Below are positions 1 to 7,000 of a stretch of 7,268 bases of DNA, in pieces. The stretch is from Anaerolineae bacterium (GTDB lineage: Bacteria; Chloroflexota; Anaerolineae; 4572-78; J111). The notes under the pieces are model-generated. The model made no database searches and had not been told where the DNA came from. It was given only the letters and a program-made list of their open reading frames with translations. Location of the stretch: contig JAGRCC010000798.1 in assembly GCA_020433785.1 (NCBI GenBank), forward strand, positions 1 to 7,268, read 5' to 3'. The number at the start of each line of letters is the position of its first letter. Position 1 is the first letter of the stretch. Both the position numbers and the translations under genes were made by a program.

Positions 1-81
1 CACCACGGTTTTATGCAGAGCTACCTGAAGCCACAACACCCATTTTTACCCGGTGAATGCTTCATTTTTTGCAATGTCTGA

Positions 82-112
82 GAGATTTCTCCGCCTTCGG
101 CTACGAAATGAC
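82..112. repeat. Dispersed-repeat-type hairpin (GTCATTTCG...GAAATCTC pattern)
   Basis: Read on the minus strand, this stretch starts GTCATTTCG and ends GGAGAAATCTC. The outer bases ATTTC (85-89) and GAAAT (105-109) pair, and so do GCC (93-95) and GGC (99-101), with a three-base symmetric internal mismatch between them. I recognise the pattern from memory as a kind of intergenic palindromic repeat found scattered in many environmental bacterial genomes. Only the hairpin itself is shown by this window. It overlaps the left arm of the longer 85-200 inverted repeat. Confidence 0.45.
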
Positions 113-200
113 ATACTCGACTTTAATTATTGAACTCAGGTTTCTAAGCAGTCACGCCTCTGTGCGACTGCCGGTACATCGACACCGAAGGCGGATAAAT
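85..200. repeat. Imperfect 16-bp inverted repeat enclosing about 84 bp
   Basis: Positions 85-100 (ATTTCTCCGCCTTCGG) and 185-200 (CCGAAGGCGGATAAAT) are inverted copies matching at 15 of 16 positions, and the inner ten bases match perfectly. Between them lies a smaller hairpin at 148-171. The unit sits directly downstream of the TPR-protein stop codon at 222, in DNA with no supported gene. The structure is read directly from the sequence. That it is a small non-autonomous mobile or REP-like element is inference: no flanking target duplication was recognised and no second full copy is in this window. It could instead act as a long-range mRNA 3' end structure. Confidence 0.6.
148..171 (-). terminator. 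Possible stem-loop downstream of the TPR-protein gene
   Basis: GCAGTC (148-153) pairs with GACTGC (166-171). With a two-base bulge the stem extends by AC (154-155) and GT (161-162), giving roughly eight base pairs around a six-base loop. It lies about 50 bases beyond the stop at 222, a reasonable place for the end of that transcript. There is no run of U after the stem (TTAGAAACC follows), so it is not a canonical intrinsic terminator. It may only stabilise the mRNA 3' end or belong to the surrounding inverted-repeat element. Confidence 0.25.
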
Positions 201-221
201 GGCTATAAAAGATGTAGGTCA

Positions 222-587
222 TCATTTTGAAGAGGGGAGCTTTACCTCTTGATAAAGGGTTTGTATTTGAGCTTCTGTTAGAGGGCCATCATATACCCGT
301 ATAAGTTGTTGCTGCACGTCTTTATAATTCGGGTCCGTTTCAAAAACCAGTTCAAGTTCCTTTTTTGCCTCATTCCAGCGGCCAATATTGGTATAGGCTA
401 TCCCTTTCTCATAATGGTTGGCAATCATTTCCGCACTAACTGTGGACGCAACGGCGCGTGTTTCAATTTCTCGCTGTTGCTGAGATTGAAAAAACGTTTT
501 CCCGGCGTACAGAGCGGCAACCACAATAATTGAAGATAGTATTATAACCCCGAAGGTTAATCTCTGTTGCTTGATTGGATTATGCAT
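222..587 (-). CDS. Small single-pass membrane protein with a TPR-like unit
   Basis: This encodes a 121-residue protein of unknown specific role. A short, basic N-terminus (MHNPIKQQR) precedes one hydrophobic segment at about residues 12-31, which points to an N-in membrane anchor. A Gln/Arg/Glu-rich helix follows, then one TPR-like helical pair at about residues 54-90 (YEKGIAYTNIGRWNEA, then the typical DPNYKDV turn) and a short polar tail. A single TPR unit usually serves protein contacts; no catalytic motif is visible. I chose the ATG at 587 because it puts the anchor right at the N-terminus. A TTG at 665 would add 26 Cys/His-containing residues of poor character, and neither start has a good Shine-Dalgarno. 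The gene lies 112 bases after the stop of the secreted-protein gene, with no terminator between them, so co-transcription is possible. It is likely real; its function is unassigned. Confidence 0.65.
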   Translation of the reverse strand: MHNPIKQQRLTFGVIILSSIIVVAALYAGKTFFQSQQQREIETRAVASTVSAEMIANHYEKGIAYTNIGRWNEAKKELELVFETDPNYKDVQQQLIRVYDGPLTEAQIQTLYQEVKLPSSK

Positions 588-699
588 AGATTGAAAAATA
601 GTATGGTGTTTTGATTTATCCGCATCCAGCTTACCAGAATTAGCGTAGCAGCGGCAACATGACAACTGGAGATAATGCCGTGTTGAGCGTTTGGCTTTA

Positions 700-1386
700 T
701 CAATTATTATTTTGTATATTCGGCAAGAATAAGGTATCGGGGTCGGTGCTGAAGCGGAGAGGAATAGCGCCCTGATCCTGGCGCGGATTCACCACGCCGG
801 TCCCAGGATTGAAAAGCACGTAGCCTTCGGCTTTCACTCCCTTGGGTAGCGAGAGGCTGGCAAAGTAGGTAAAATCGGTAAAGTTGGTTATGATCGGAGC
901 CGGGGTGGCCCAACTGGGCGGGGGGGCGGAGGCGATGGAGTCGCTGGCTAAGCGTAAAAAACTATTGGCCCCAACATTAATATTGAGCGAATATACCAGC
1001 ACGCCATTATAACTGAACCCTCGTAAGGCGACGATGTGAGCGTTGTCGTCAGTATTGTATAGGAATAGCACCGTGGCGGTGGCATCATTATCGGATGGGA
1101 TAAAATACACCAGGGTCTCACCGGGGATGGGCGTAGGTAGAGCGCTGACTGAAACATCGTCTGTAAGGAGATTGGCGGGGGGCTGTTCGTCGCTCCCCAG
1201 GTTGGATGAAGGGGTTGAAGTCGGGCCGCTGTCGCTTAAAGGACCGGCGATGGCCGGCCTGGCGTCCAGCCGATGGATGATCGAAGATGTAGCGGGCGCG
1301 TTCTGACTGGCGGCAAACCAGAGATGACCAAATGTCAGCGCTAGCCCGGCGAGCAAACCAACGACGAGTAATCTGCTTTTCATCAT
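700..1386 (-). CDS. Secreted or membrane-anchored beta-rich protein, function unknown
   Basis: This encodes a 228-residue protein that I do not recognise as a named family. The N-terminus (MMKSRLLVVGLLAG...) is basic and then hydrophobic at about residues 6-26, a signal peptide or uncleaved anchor, ending near FAAS-Q. Residues about 27-90 are a Pro/Ser/Thr/Asp-rich, low-complexity linker typical of exported proteins. Residues about 90-228 are rich in short alternating hydrophobic stretches (LVYFIPSD, TVLFLYN, YVLFNPGTG), which suggests a compact beta-sandwich, and the chain ends in an Asn-rich tail. The domain has no Cys and no evident catalytic motif. The start at 1386 is set by a GGAG six bases upstream; the in-frame TTG at 1404 and ATG at 1398 lack such a site. 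It has its own predicted promoter at 1483-1511. A surface or adhesion-type role would be a guess. Confidence 0.75.
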   Translation of the reverse strand: MMKSRLLVVGLLAGLALTFGHLWFAASQNAPATSSIIHRLDARPAIAGPLSDSGPTSTPSSNLGSDEQPPANLLTDDVSVSALPTPIPGETLVYFIPSDNDATATVLFLYNTDDNAHIVALRGFSYNGVLVYSLNINVGANSFLRLASDSIASAPPPSWATPAPIITNFTDFTYFASLSLPKGVKAEGYVLFNPGTGVVNPRQDQGAIPLRFSTDPDTLFLPNIQNNN

Positions 1387-1392
1387 AGCATT

Positions 1393-1396
1393 CTCC
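1393..1396 (-). promoter_or_regulatory. Shine-Dalgarno that fixes the start at 1386
   Basis: On the minus strand GGAG is followed by six bases (AATGCT) and then ATGATG. This is good ribosome-binding spacing for the ATG at 1386 (or 1383). It makes the upstream in-frame ATG at 1398 and TTG at 1404 unlikely starts, because the site overlaps or follows them. Confidence 0.75.
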
Positions 1397-1407
1397 ATTA
1401 TCAAAAC

Positions 1408-1427
1408 GCCCTTTGGGGATCAAGGGC
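1408..1427 (-). promoter_or_regulatory. Leader stem-loop just upstream of the ribosome-binding site
   Basis: In the minus-strand transcript GCCCTT (1427-1422) pairs perfectly with AAGGGC (1413-1408) around an eight-base loop. GTTTTG follows, and the ribosome-binding site starts about a dozen bases downstream. The stem is GC-rich and sits inside the predicted 5' leader of about 90 bases, so it could act on translation or as a weak attenuator. The T-run is only four bases long. No known riboswitch consensus was recognised. Confidence 0.35.
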
Positions 1428-1482
1428 AGAACCAATCCGTTTTTGGCAAAATAGCCTGGCGTCACATCCATCAGGTGGCTGG

Positions 1483-1511
1483 ATTATAATTTATGCGTCC
1501 AACGGAATCAA
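1483..1511 (-). promoter_or_regulatory. Sigma-70-type promoter for the secreted-protein gene
   Basis: On the minus strand TTGATT (1511-1506) stands 17 bases before a perfect TATAAT (1488-1483). This is a four-of-six -35 box and a consensus -10 box at optimal spacing. Transcription would begin near 1476, giving a leader of about 90 bases before the ATG at 1386. The site is in the gap between the kinase stop and the secreted-protein start, so these two genes are probably separate transcription units. The downstream TPR-protein gene could share it. Confidence 0.65.
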
Positions 1512-1654
1512 AAATTCATGGGGGTATGCAAAAAGCAAAAAACAGGTCCAAGCCATAACGCCTCAACCGAAGCGCCACGACCAATCAGCGAAGAATCGTT
1601 ACATCGTCGGGGTTGAACTGAGTTTGAGTGCCGTATCGGTTGGGGGGATTGGGG

Positions 1655-3571
1655 TCAGGCCACAGCCGCGCGCTCGTGGATTAGTGAAAAGCGGATGGTA
1701 AACGTGCTGCCCTGACCGGGTTTACTCTCCAGGCTAATTTGTCCGCCCATCAGTGTAACCAATTGTTTCACAATAGATAAACCCAGACCAAAGCCGATAT
1801 AACGCCGGGGAGCCATTCCATCTAGCTGCCAAAAGTTATCAAAGAGATGGGACTGTGCTTCGATGGGAATGCCGGGGCCGCTATCGCTCACGCGAATGGC
1901 CCAATGGGTGGCATCTGGTTGAAAAATTTGCAACTTTACCCAGCCCTGCTCGGTAAACTTTATGCCATTGCCTAGCAGATTGGCGATGATCTGTTGTAAG
2001 CGCAGTGTATCTCCCCTCAGCGTTGGCGGCATATCGGAGGCAATTTCGGTGATTAATTGTAACCCTTTGGCCTCGGCCAGAACACTCATCGAGGCGTAGG
2101 CCTGGCCAATAAGGGCGGCCGGGTCGAAAGAAGTGACGGTCAATTTTAAGGTGCCAGCTTCTAATTGAGCCTGATCCAGCAGCACATTGACCATTTCGTT
2201 GAGATGGATAGCGTTATCGATAATTTTTTGGATGGCGTCATTCTGTTTCTCTGAGAGAGAGTCATAAATGCCCATCTGTAACATTTCCCCGTAGCTCATA
2301 ATAACGTTTAGAGGAGTCCGCAGATCGTGGCTAACATTAGCCACCAGTTGGCTTTTGAAGAGACTGGCCTGGATCGCTGTCTGATGGGCCAGAGCCAGTT
2401 GGGCTTCGGCTTGTTGGCGCTCCGCGATTTCCTGTTTCAATAAGCGATTGGCTTCCGATAGCTCGGCGGTGCGCTCGGCAACGCGGGCTTCCAAGAGGTG
2501 CTGGGCCTCGTATAAAGCGGTTTCAGATTCCTCTACCGTAGCCAGCATTTGGTTAATATTCTGGGCTAGATTGGCCAACTCATCATTGCCCATAACTTTC
2601 ACTCGCCCGGCTGAATTTCTGGTCACAGCAATCTGGTTGACATTTTCAGTCAGGTGAGTTAAGCGTAACAAAACCCCTTTTTCCAATAGCAAGACGGTGA
2701 CCAGGCCAAAGGTTAGCCCACTGGCGATAACCGACAAAATGAAATAAAACAAGCTGGTCTGGCCTTGTTGATAAATTAGACGGGGGAGCGATACTTTTAA
2801 TAACAGGGCCGGCTGTCCGAAAGGATCGTCTATCTGGGTATAGCCGGCAATTTGGGTGCTGCTCAAAGGATTGATAAAAATAGATTGGTCTGGCGTTAAG
2901 GCCGCTTGCGCCGTTTGGAAATCAGAGGGGAGTTGGGGGTCGTCCAAGTACCGAATAGAGAGAGATAAATGGGTGCTCTTGGCCAGTTTTTCTATTTCGG
3001 CGTCATCCAGATAGCGCCCGATTAGTAGGGTACCCTGAACGGGCCCCTCATCATTGCTGGTTAAAATAGGCCGTGACACAAACAGCAGTGGCGCTTCGGG
3101 CAAGGGCATTACCCCCATCAGGTTGTCTTGGGGAGTGGTGCGATTCAAAATTGTTTCATGCTCGGCCAAGTAATCTAACAAATTAGGGGGAACTACAACG
3201 GCGGTTTCGCTTTGCAAGTCAACCGCTTTGGCAAAAACAAGTTGATGGGCTGAATTAAAGAACAGCATAAAATTGAGACGGAGGTTGGTTAGGGTAGCGT
3301 CCATCAAATTCTCTTCAATGAACGCCTCATTCTTACCCTGGACAAAATTATAGGTGTCATCCCAGGGCGCCCAATCACCAGCCGTACTATCGAGGATAAC
3401 CAATTGATCATGCAGCGCGGTGGCGGCTCGTTCCACATTTTGGTTAACATCCTCGGCTTCTAATGTGGCAAAACTCTCTAAGAGGATAGTTTGAGCGATA
3501 AAGTACAATAGCATGACCAGGCCCACCAAGGTCACACTGATAATGATAAGCGTTTTATTTCGCAGGGTCAT
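1655..3571 (-). CDS. Membrane sensor histidine kinase (CHASE4-HAMP-HisKA-HATPase_c)
   Basis: This is a complete 638-residue two-component sensor. It is expected to detect an extracytoplasmic signal, autophosphorylate on His and pass the phosphate to an unseen response regulator. In order it has transmembrane helix 1 at about 9-31; an extracytoplasmic CHASE4-like domain at about 40-265, with its typical DWAPWDDTYNF near 66-76; transmembrane helix 2 at about 274-296; HAMP at about 297-349; and a Glu/Ala/Gln-rich coiled coil at about 350-406. The H-box is SHDLRTPL with phospho-acceptor His415. The ATPase domain has an N-box (NLLGNGIKFT), a G1 box (DSGPGIP), an F-box (LFDNFW) and a G2 box (GFGLGLS). 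All key residues are present; the N-box has Gly where Ala is usual. I chose the ATG at 3571 because it begins just before helix 1. The TTG at 3628 would translate through a palindromic element. No Shine-Dalgarno is visible. No receiver domain or regulator gene is in the window, so it is an orphan here and its signal is unknown. Confidence 0.93.
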   Translation of the reverse strand: MTLRNKTLIIISVTLVGLVMLLYFIAQTILLESFATLEAEDVNQNVERAATALHDQLVILDSTAGDWAPWDDTYNFVQGKNEAFIEENLMDATLTNLRLNFMLFFNSAHQLVFAKAVDLQSETAVVVPPNLLDYLAEHETILNRTTPQDNLMGVMPLPEAPLLFVSRPILTSNDEGPVQGTLLIGRYLDDAEIEKLAKSTHLSLSIRYLDDPQLPSDFQTAQAALTPDQSIFINPLSSTQIAGYTQIDDPFGQPALLLKVSLPRLIYQQGQTSLFYFILSVIASGLTFGLVTVLLLEKGVLLRLTHLTENVNQIAVTRNSAGRVKVMGNDELANLAQNINQMLATVEESETALYEAQHLLEARVAERTAELSEANRLLKQEIAERQQAEAQLALAHQTAIQASLFKSQLVANVSHDLRTPLNVIMSYGEMLQMGIYDSLSEKQNDAIQKIIDNAIHLNEMVNVLLDQAQLEAGTLKLTVTSFDPAALIGQAYASMSVLAEAKGLQLITEIASDMPPTLRGDTLRLQQIIANLLGNGIKFTEQGWVKLQIFQPDATHWAIRVSDSGPGIPIEAQSHLFDNFWQLDGMAPRRYIGFGLGLSIVKQLVTLMGGQISLESKPGQGSTFTIRFSLIHERAAVA

Positions 3572-3602
3572 TTTATTAAATACAGGACTTACGCCGTTAT
3601 AA

Positions 3603-3685
3603 AGGTGACAGTCACTTAGACGCCCCAAATCGACCTATTTGGGCTAATCTAATACTAATTTATTACCAATAAGTGTCTGTCACCT
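3603..3685. repeat. 83-bp nested palindromic element upstream of the kinase gene
   Basis: The outer arms 3603-3618 (AGGTGACAGTCACTTA) and 3670-3685 (TAAGTGTCTGTCACCT) are inverted copies matching at 15 of 16 positions. Inside, CCCAAAT (3624-3630) and ATTTGGG (3637-3643) form a perfect seven-base stem with a six-base loop, and TTAG (3616-3619) with CTAA (3644-3647) extends it past a four-base bulge. The left arm is itself a palindrome (GTGAC-A-GTCAC, 3605-3615) ending 34 bases before the kinase ATG. It could be a REP- or MITE-like element, or a pair of operator sites about 68 bases apart controlling the kinase. The sequence alone does not decide between these. No target-site duplication was seen. 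Confidence 0.6.
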
Positions 3686-4014
3686 GACTTTTGCGTAGTT
3701 CTAAAATAGATTTAGCTATTCGTGAAGCGTGCACATTAGCCGCAGGTTTCATAACCGGGTAAGGCGAATAGGTTTGAATAAAGTAGTATCGACTTGATCG
3801 CGGAAAATGCCGGCCTAAATAAGTCGGCGATGACAATCATCACCTCGATGTAGACCAGACGTTGGTCCGTGCAAATTTGTTTGAGCAAGTCCTTAACTGA
3901 ACCAAAAGGGGGTCCCCAAAAATCCTTAGTGCTTTGCTTTCTCCATCGTAACCGATTTTACCATGGTTGTAAATGTCAGCCCTCATTTTTCAGGCTACGG
4001 CATCTGACCAAATG
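3686..4014. other. Intergenic interval without a supported gene
   Basis: This is the remaining gap between the stop of the large glycosidase-propeller gene (4015) and the kinase upstream region. It contains minor inverted repeats: CTATTCG (3716-3722) with CGAATAG (3765-3771), GCCGGC (3809-3814) with GTCGGC (3823-3828, one wobble), and GACCA (3853-3857) with TGGTC (3863-3867). The 3809-3828 stem followed on the minus strand by ATTTT could weakly end the upstream transcript, but it has an A-C mismatch in that orientation. A minus-strand frame at 3957-3736 stays open for 73 codons but has no usable start near its beginning and resembles nothing I know. I see no convincing terminator, tRNA or intact mobile gene. 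Confidence 0.5.
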
Positions 4015-7000
4015 TTAATCCCGAGCTGCCGCCACTACAAAGATGCCTTGATCCGTCGCCGCCACGAGACAATCCGGCTGGAGCGGATCAAACATGACGG
4101 TGTAGACCGTTCGCTGCGGCAGGCCGGCGAATTGCCAGGTGTCGCCGTTGTCCTGGCTGAACCACAGGCCCGCGCCTTCGGTCCCGGCCCAGAGCCATTC
4201 GTGCGGTTGATAAACTTTGGCCTCGGTCGGATGAAAGACAAAAGGCGGGTGCAGCGGCGGCGAGGGCGGGGGGACGGCTAGTTGCCCCAGATGGATGATG
4301 GCCGCCGGGGGCGGCGCCTCGTTGCGGGTCCAGGTGACGCCGTAGTCCCGACTGCGCCACAGGCCGTCGGCAGCGCCGGCCCAGATTGCGCCGTCGTCAG
4401 TTTGGAGCAGGCTGTAGACAGTTTGGTGGGCCAGCGGGCCGGGCAGTTTAAACCAACTTTGACCGCCGTCATCGGTGCGATACAGCCCCTCGAACGTCGC
4501 CAGTGTAACCTGGCCTGGCGTGGGATGCCAGAGCAAATCGAGGCCGCTCAACGTTTCCAGCCCGTTGTGCAATGGAGCTACATGCCGGCCGCCGTCGGTA
4601 CTCACGCCGATGTTGTTACCCCACGTTCCGCTCCAGACCACGTTCGGCTCAACCGGATGGGGCTTGATGCTTAGAAAGTAGACTTTCTCCATATCCTCGG
4701 CGGCATGCCAGGTGAGGGGGGTCGTGCCCACATCATCGCTCCAAACCAACCCATTGCTGCGACCGGCGAACAGCCGCCCCTGCGGGCCAAGCGCCAAATC
4801 CCAGACCGTCCACGGCGGGCTGACCGGCTGCCAGATGCGGCCGCCGTCGCGGCTGCGGTACAATCCGGCCGGCGTGGCCGCGATCCGGATCGTGGGGTCG
4901 CCGGGGTCGATGATCAAATCGGTGATGGTGGCGGGCAGGCCATCGACCTTGCGCCAGGTGTGACCACCGTCCCGACTGTAGAACAGTCCCAGATCGCCCG
5001 CCGCGTAGAGCGTATCGTCCATTTGAACCAATTCGGTGGTGTCGGTGGTACTGAAGAAGTCATCGGCATCGAGCCGAGTCCAGTCGCCGGAAGGGGTTAG
5101 CTGCCACAACCCGGCGTCGTTGCTGCCGACGATGGTTTGGCCGGGGCGGCAGCAGTTGACCACGCTGAAGAGTTTACCGGCCAGCTTGTCCGGGCCGAAC
5201 AGCGCCCACCCCAAGTCACCCTGCCGCCACAGCCGATCTTGGCTGCGAACCAGCAGTTCGCCGGTCTCGGTCACGAAGAGGCGCGGTTTGAATTTATCGC
5301 TGTTGCTCTCGCCGGCCTCGTCCATCTCCTCGTCCGTTAGGGCCGGGAGAGCGAGCGTTAGCCAGTCAGCATCGAGACCGTCGTTGACGAAGATTTCAGC
5401 GTCCGTCGTAACGTACAGGCGATCGACCGGCGAGGGGCGGTCGGGCAGGGTGTAACGCGCCGTCACTAAATCGGTGATGGGCGTGGCGTCGAGGCCGGTG
5501 GGCTGCCAGGGGCCGGTCGGGATTGGGGCGAACCATAATCCTTTAGTTTCAAAGCCCGCATAAAAATATTGATTGGCTTTGACAACCACATAGGCGTAAT
5601 CCTCCGGCGCACCATTTACCGCCTGCCAGGTATCGCCGCTGCGCCAGAACAGACCGCGCTGCGTCGCCGCCAATTGGCCCTGCGGCAGCGACAGCAGATC
5701 GTTGAAGACGAGATCGGGGCGATCGTCGGCCCGGTTTTCAAGCGTGAGTTCGAGCGGCGAAGCCAACGACCGGCTGCTGCCGGGAGACGCATCTTCCAGT
5801 GGTTTGAAGGCTTGGCTTTCGGAGGCCGGTTCGATGGGTCGATCCGATTCGCTCGCCGGGACGATCTGCCACACTTCGCCGGGGCGAAGAGCCAGCAGCC
5901 ACAGTTCGTCGCCTGGTCCACGCCGGAGGCGATTGGTCTCGCTCCAGCCGCTGGGCGAGGGCTGCGGCTGCCAATCGGGCAGAATAGACGCCGGAGCGGG
6001 GTCGGGCGGCGCCAGCCGGATGTGACGGAACTCCATATTTTCCCAACGTCCGCCGAGATACTGGCGAGCCGGGTTACGCGGGCCAACGGTTATCGAGATG
6101 GTGTTGACGCCCGGCTTGAGCAGATCGGGGGGCAGGCTGAACCGCTGCGTAACCCAAGTGCTGGTGGGATCGGGTCGGGGCCGGGCTTGCAGATAGCCAA
6201 TTTCAGTGCCGTTGATAGTCAGCCGGTCGGTCGCTTGATCGATCTGCATGGTTTCCAGCAGCAGATCGTAGGGTTGAGTCGATTGGTCGGCGGTCAGGAA
6301 GAATTCGCCCTGCCAGTCCGGGCTGAAGTTGCGACCGCCGCGATAGAGGTGAACCCAATGAGGATAGAGGGTGCTGCGGTCGCCGAGGCGGATCGGGGTG
6401 TCGGGAGCGAGGATGGTAATTGGAGATTGGAGATTGGAGATTGGAGACTGGAGATTAGAAGATTGGAGATTAGGAGATTGGGTGGGATCGAGGTGGCAGA
6501 GGGGGCTGTGGGTGGAGCAGGTGTCGAGGAGAGCCTGGTAGGTGGGGGTGAGATCGGTGGGGCCGGTCCAGATGCCGTAGCCGTAGGTGTCGCCTTGGGC
6601 GTTGAGCTGCCAGATGCCGAGGCGGTGCAGCCAGGGGTAATGGGCCTGGGCGTAGTCGATGGCTTGAAGGGTGTATTGGGCCTGGCGTTCGGGGGGGACG
6701 ACTTGCCAGTCGTGTTTGGGGTTGTCGGTCCAGGTGAGCCAGCCCATTTCGGTGACCCAGACAGGTTTGTCGCCGTCGCCGTTGGCGATCATGATGTCGT
6801 GCAGCAGCTCCAGCCGCCGGAAGTTGGGGCGAAACTTTTCCGGGGCGTCGTCGGGCGGGCGACCGAAGCCGTAAGCGTGGGCGGTGTAAATATCGAAATA
6901 CGGTTTGGCTCCGGCGGCGTAGAGCGCTTGCAGATAATCCAAATCGTTGATGGCCCAATCGCCCTCACCTTCGGTGGAGGCCAGCGCACCGAGCAGCACC

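Noticed and set aside
1..81. Plus-strand frame open from the left edge, ending in TGA at 79-81, followed by the 82-112 repeat
   Set aside because: Only 26 codons are visible with no recognisable motif. It might be the tail of an outside gene, but nothing supports this. The nearby TGAA-TGC-TTCA plus six T is too short a stem for a confident terminator.
306..533. Plus-strand frame opposite the TPR-protein gene
   Set aside because: It is antisense to a more plausible membrane-anchored TPR protein and shows no motif or ribosome-binding site.
1118..1471. 117-codon minus-strand frame overlapping the start of the secreted-protein gene
   Set aside because: It overlaps a gene with a clear ribosome-binding site and signal peptide, and its later part is Arg/Pro-rich as expected of an out-of-frame shadow. 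It is kept only as a possible leader start in the findings.
3901..3930. GGGGTCCCC palindrome flanked by A-runs as a terminator
   Set aside because: The loop would be a single base, and the flanking A-runs are not complementary on the two sides, so no stable transcript hairpin is expected.
3736..3957. 73-codon open minus-strand frame in the gap between kinase and large gene
   Set aside because: It has no start codon near its 5' end and no ribosome-binding site; the first ATG leaves only about 34 residues. No family resemblance was seen. A stop-free run of this length is expected by chance.
5702..6086. Several long frames on both strands inside the large gene
   Set aside because: GC-rich coding DNA produces long shadow frames. 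Their translations are Arg/Ser/Pro-rich low-complexity, while the main frame has coherent domains throughout.
6416..6485. Possible CRISPR-like or tRNA-like repeat array
   Set aside because: The period is 7-8 bp without spacers and it lies in-frame in a gene, so it is a microsatellite, not a CRISPR array.
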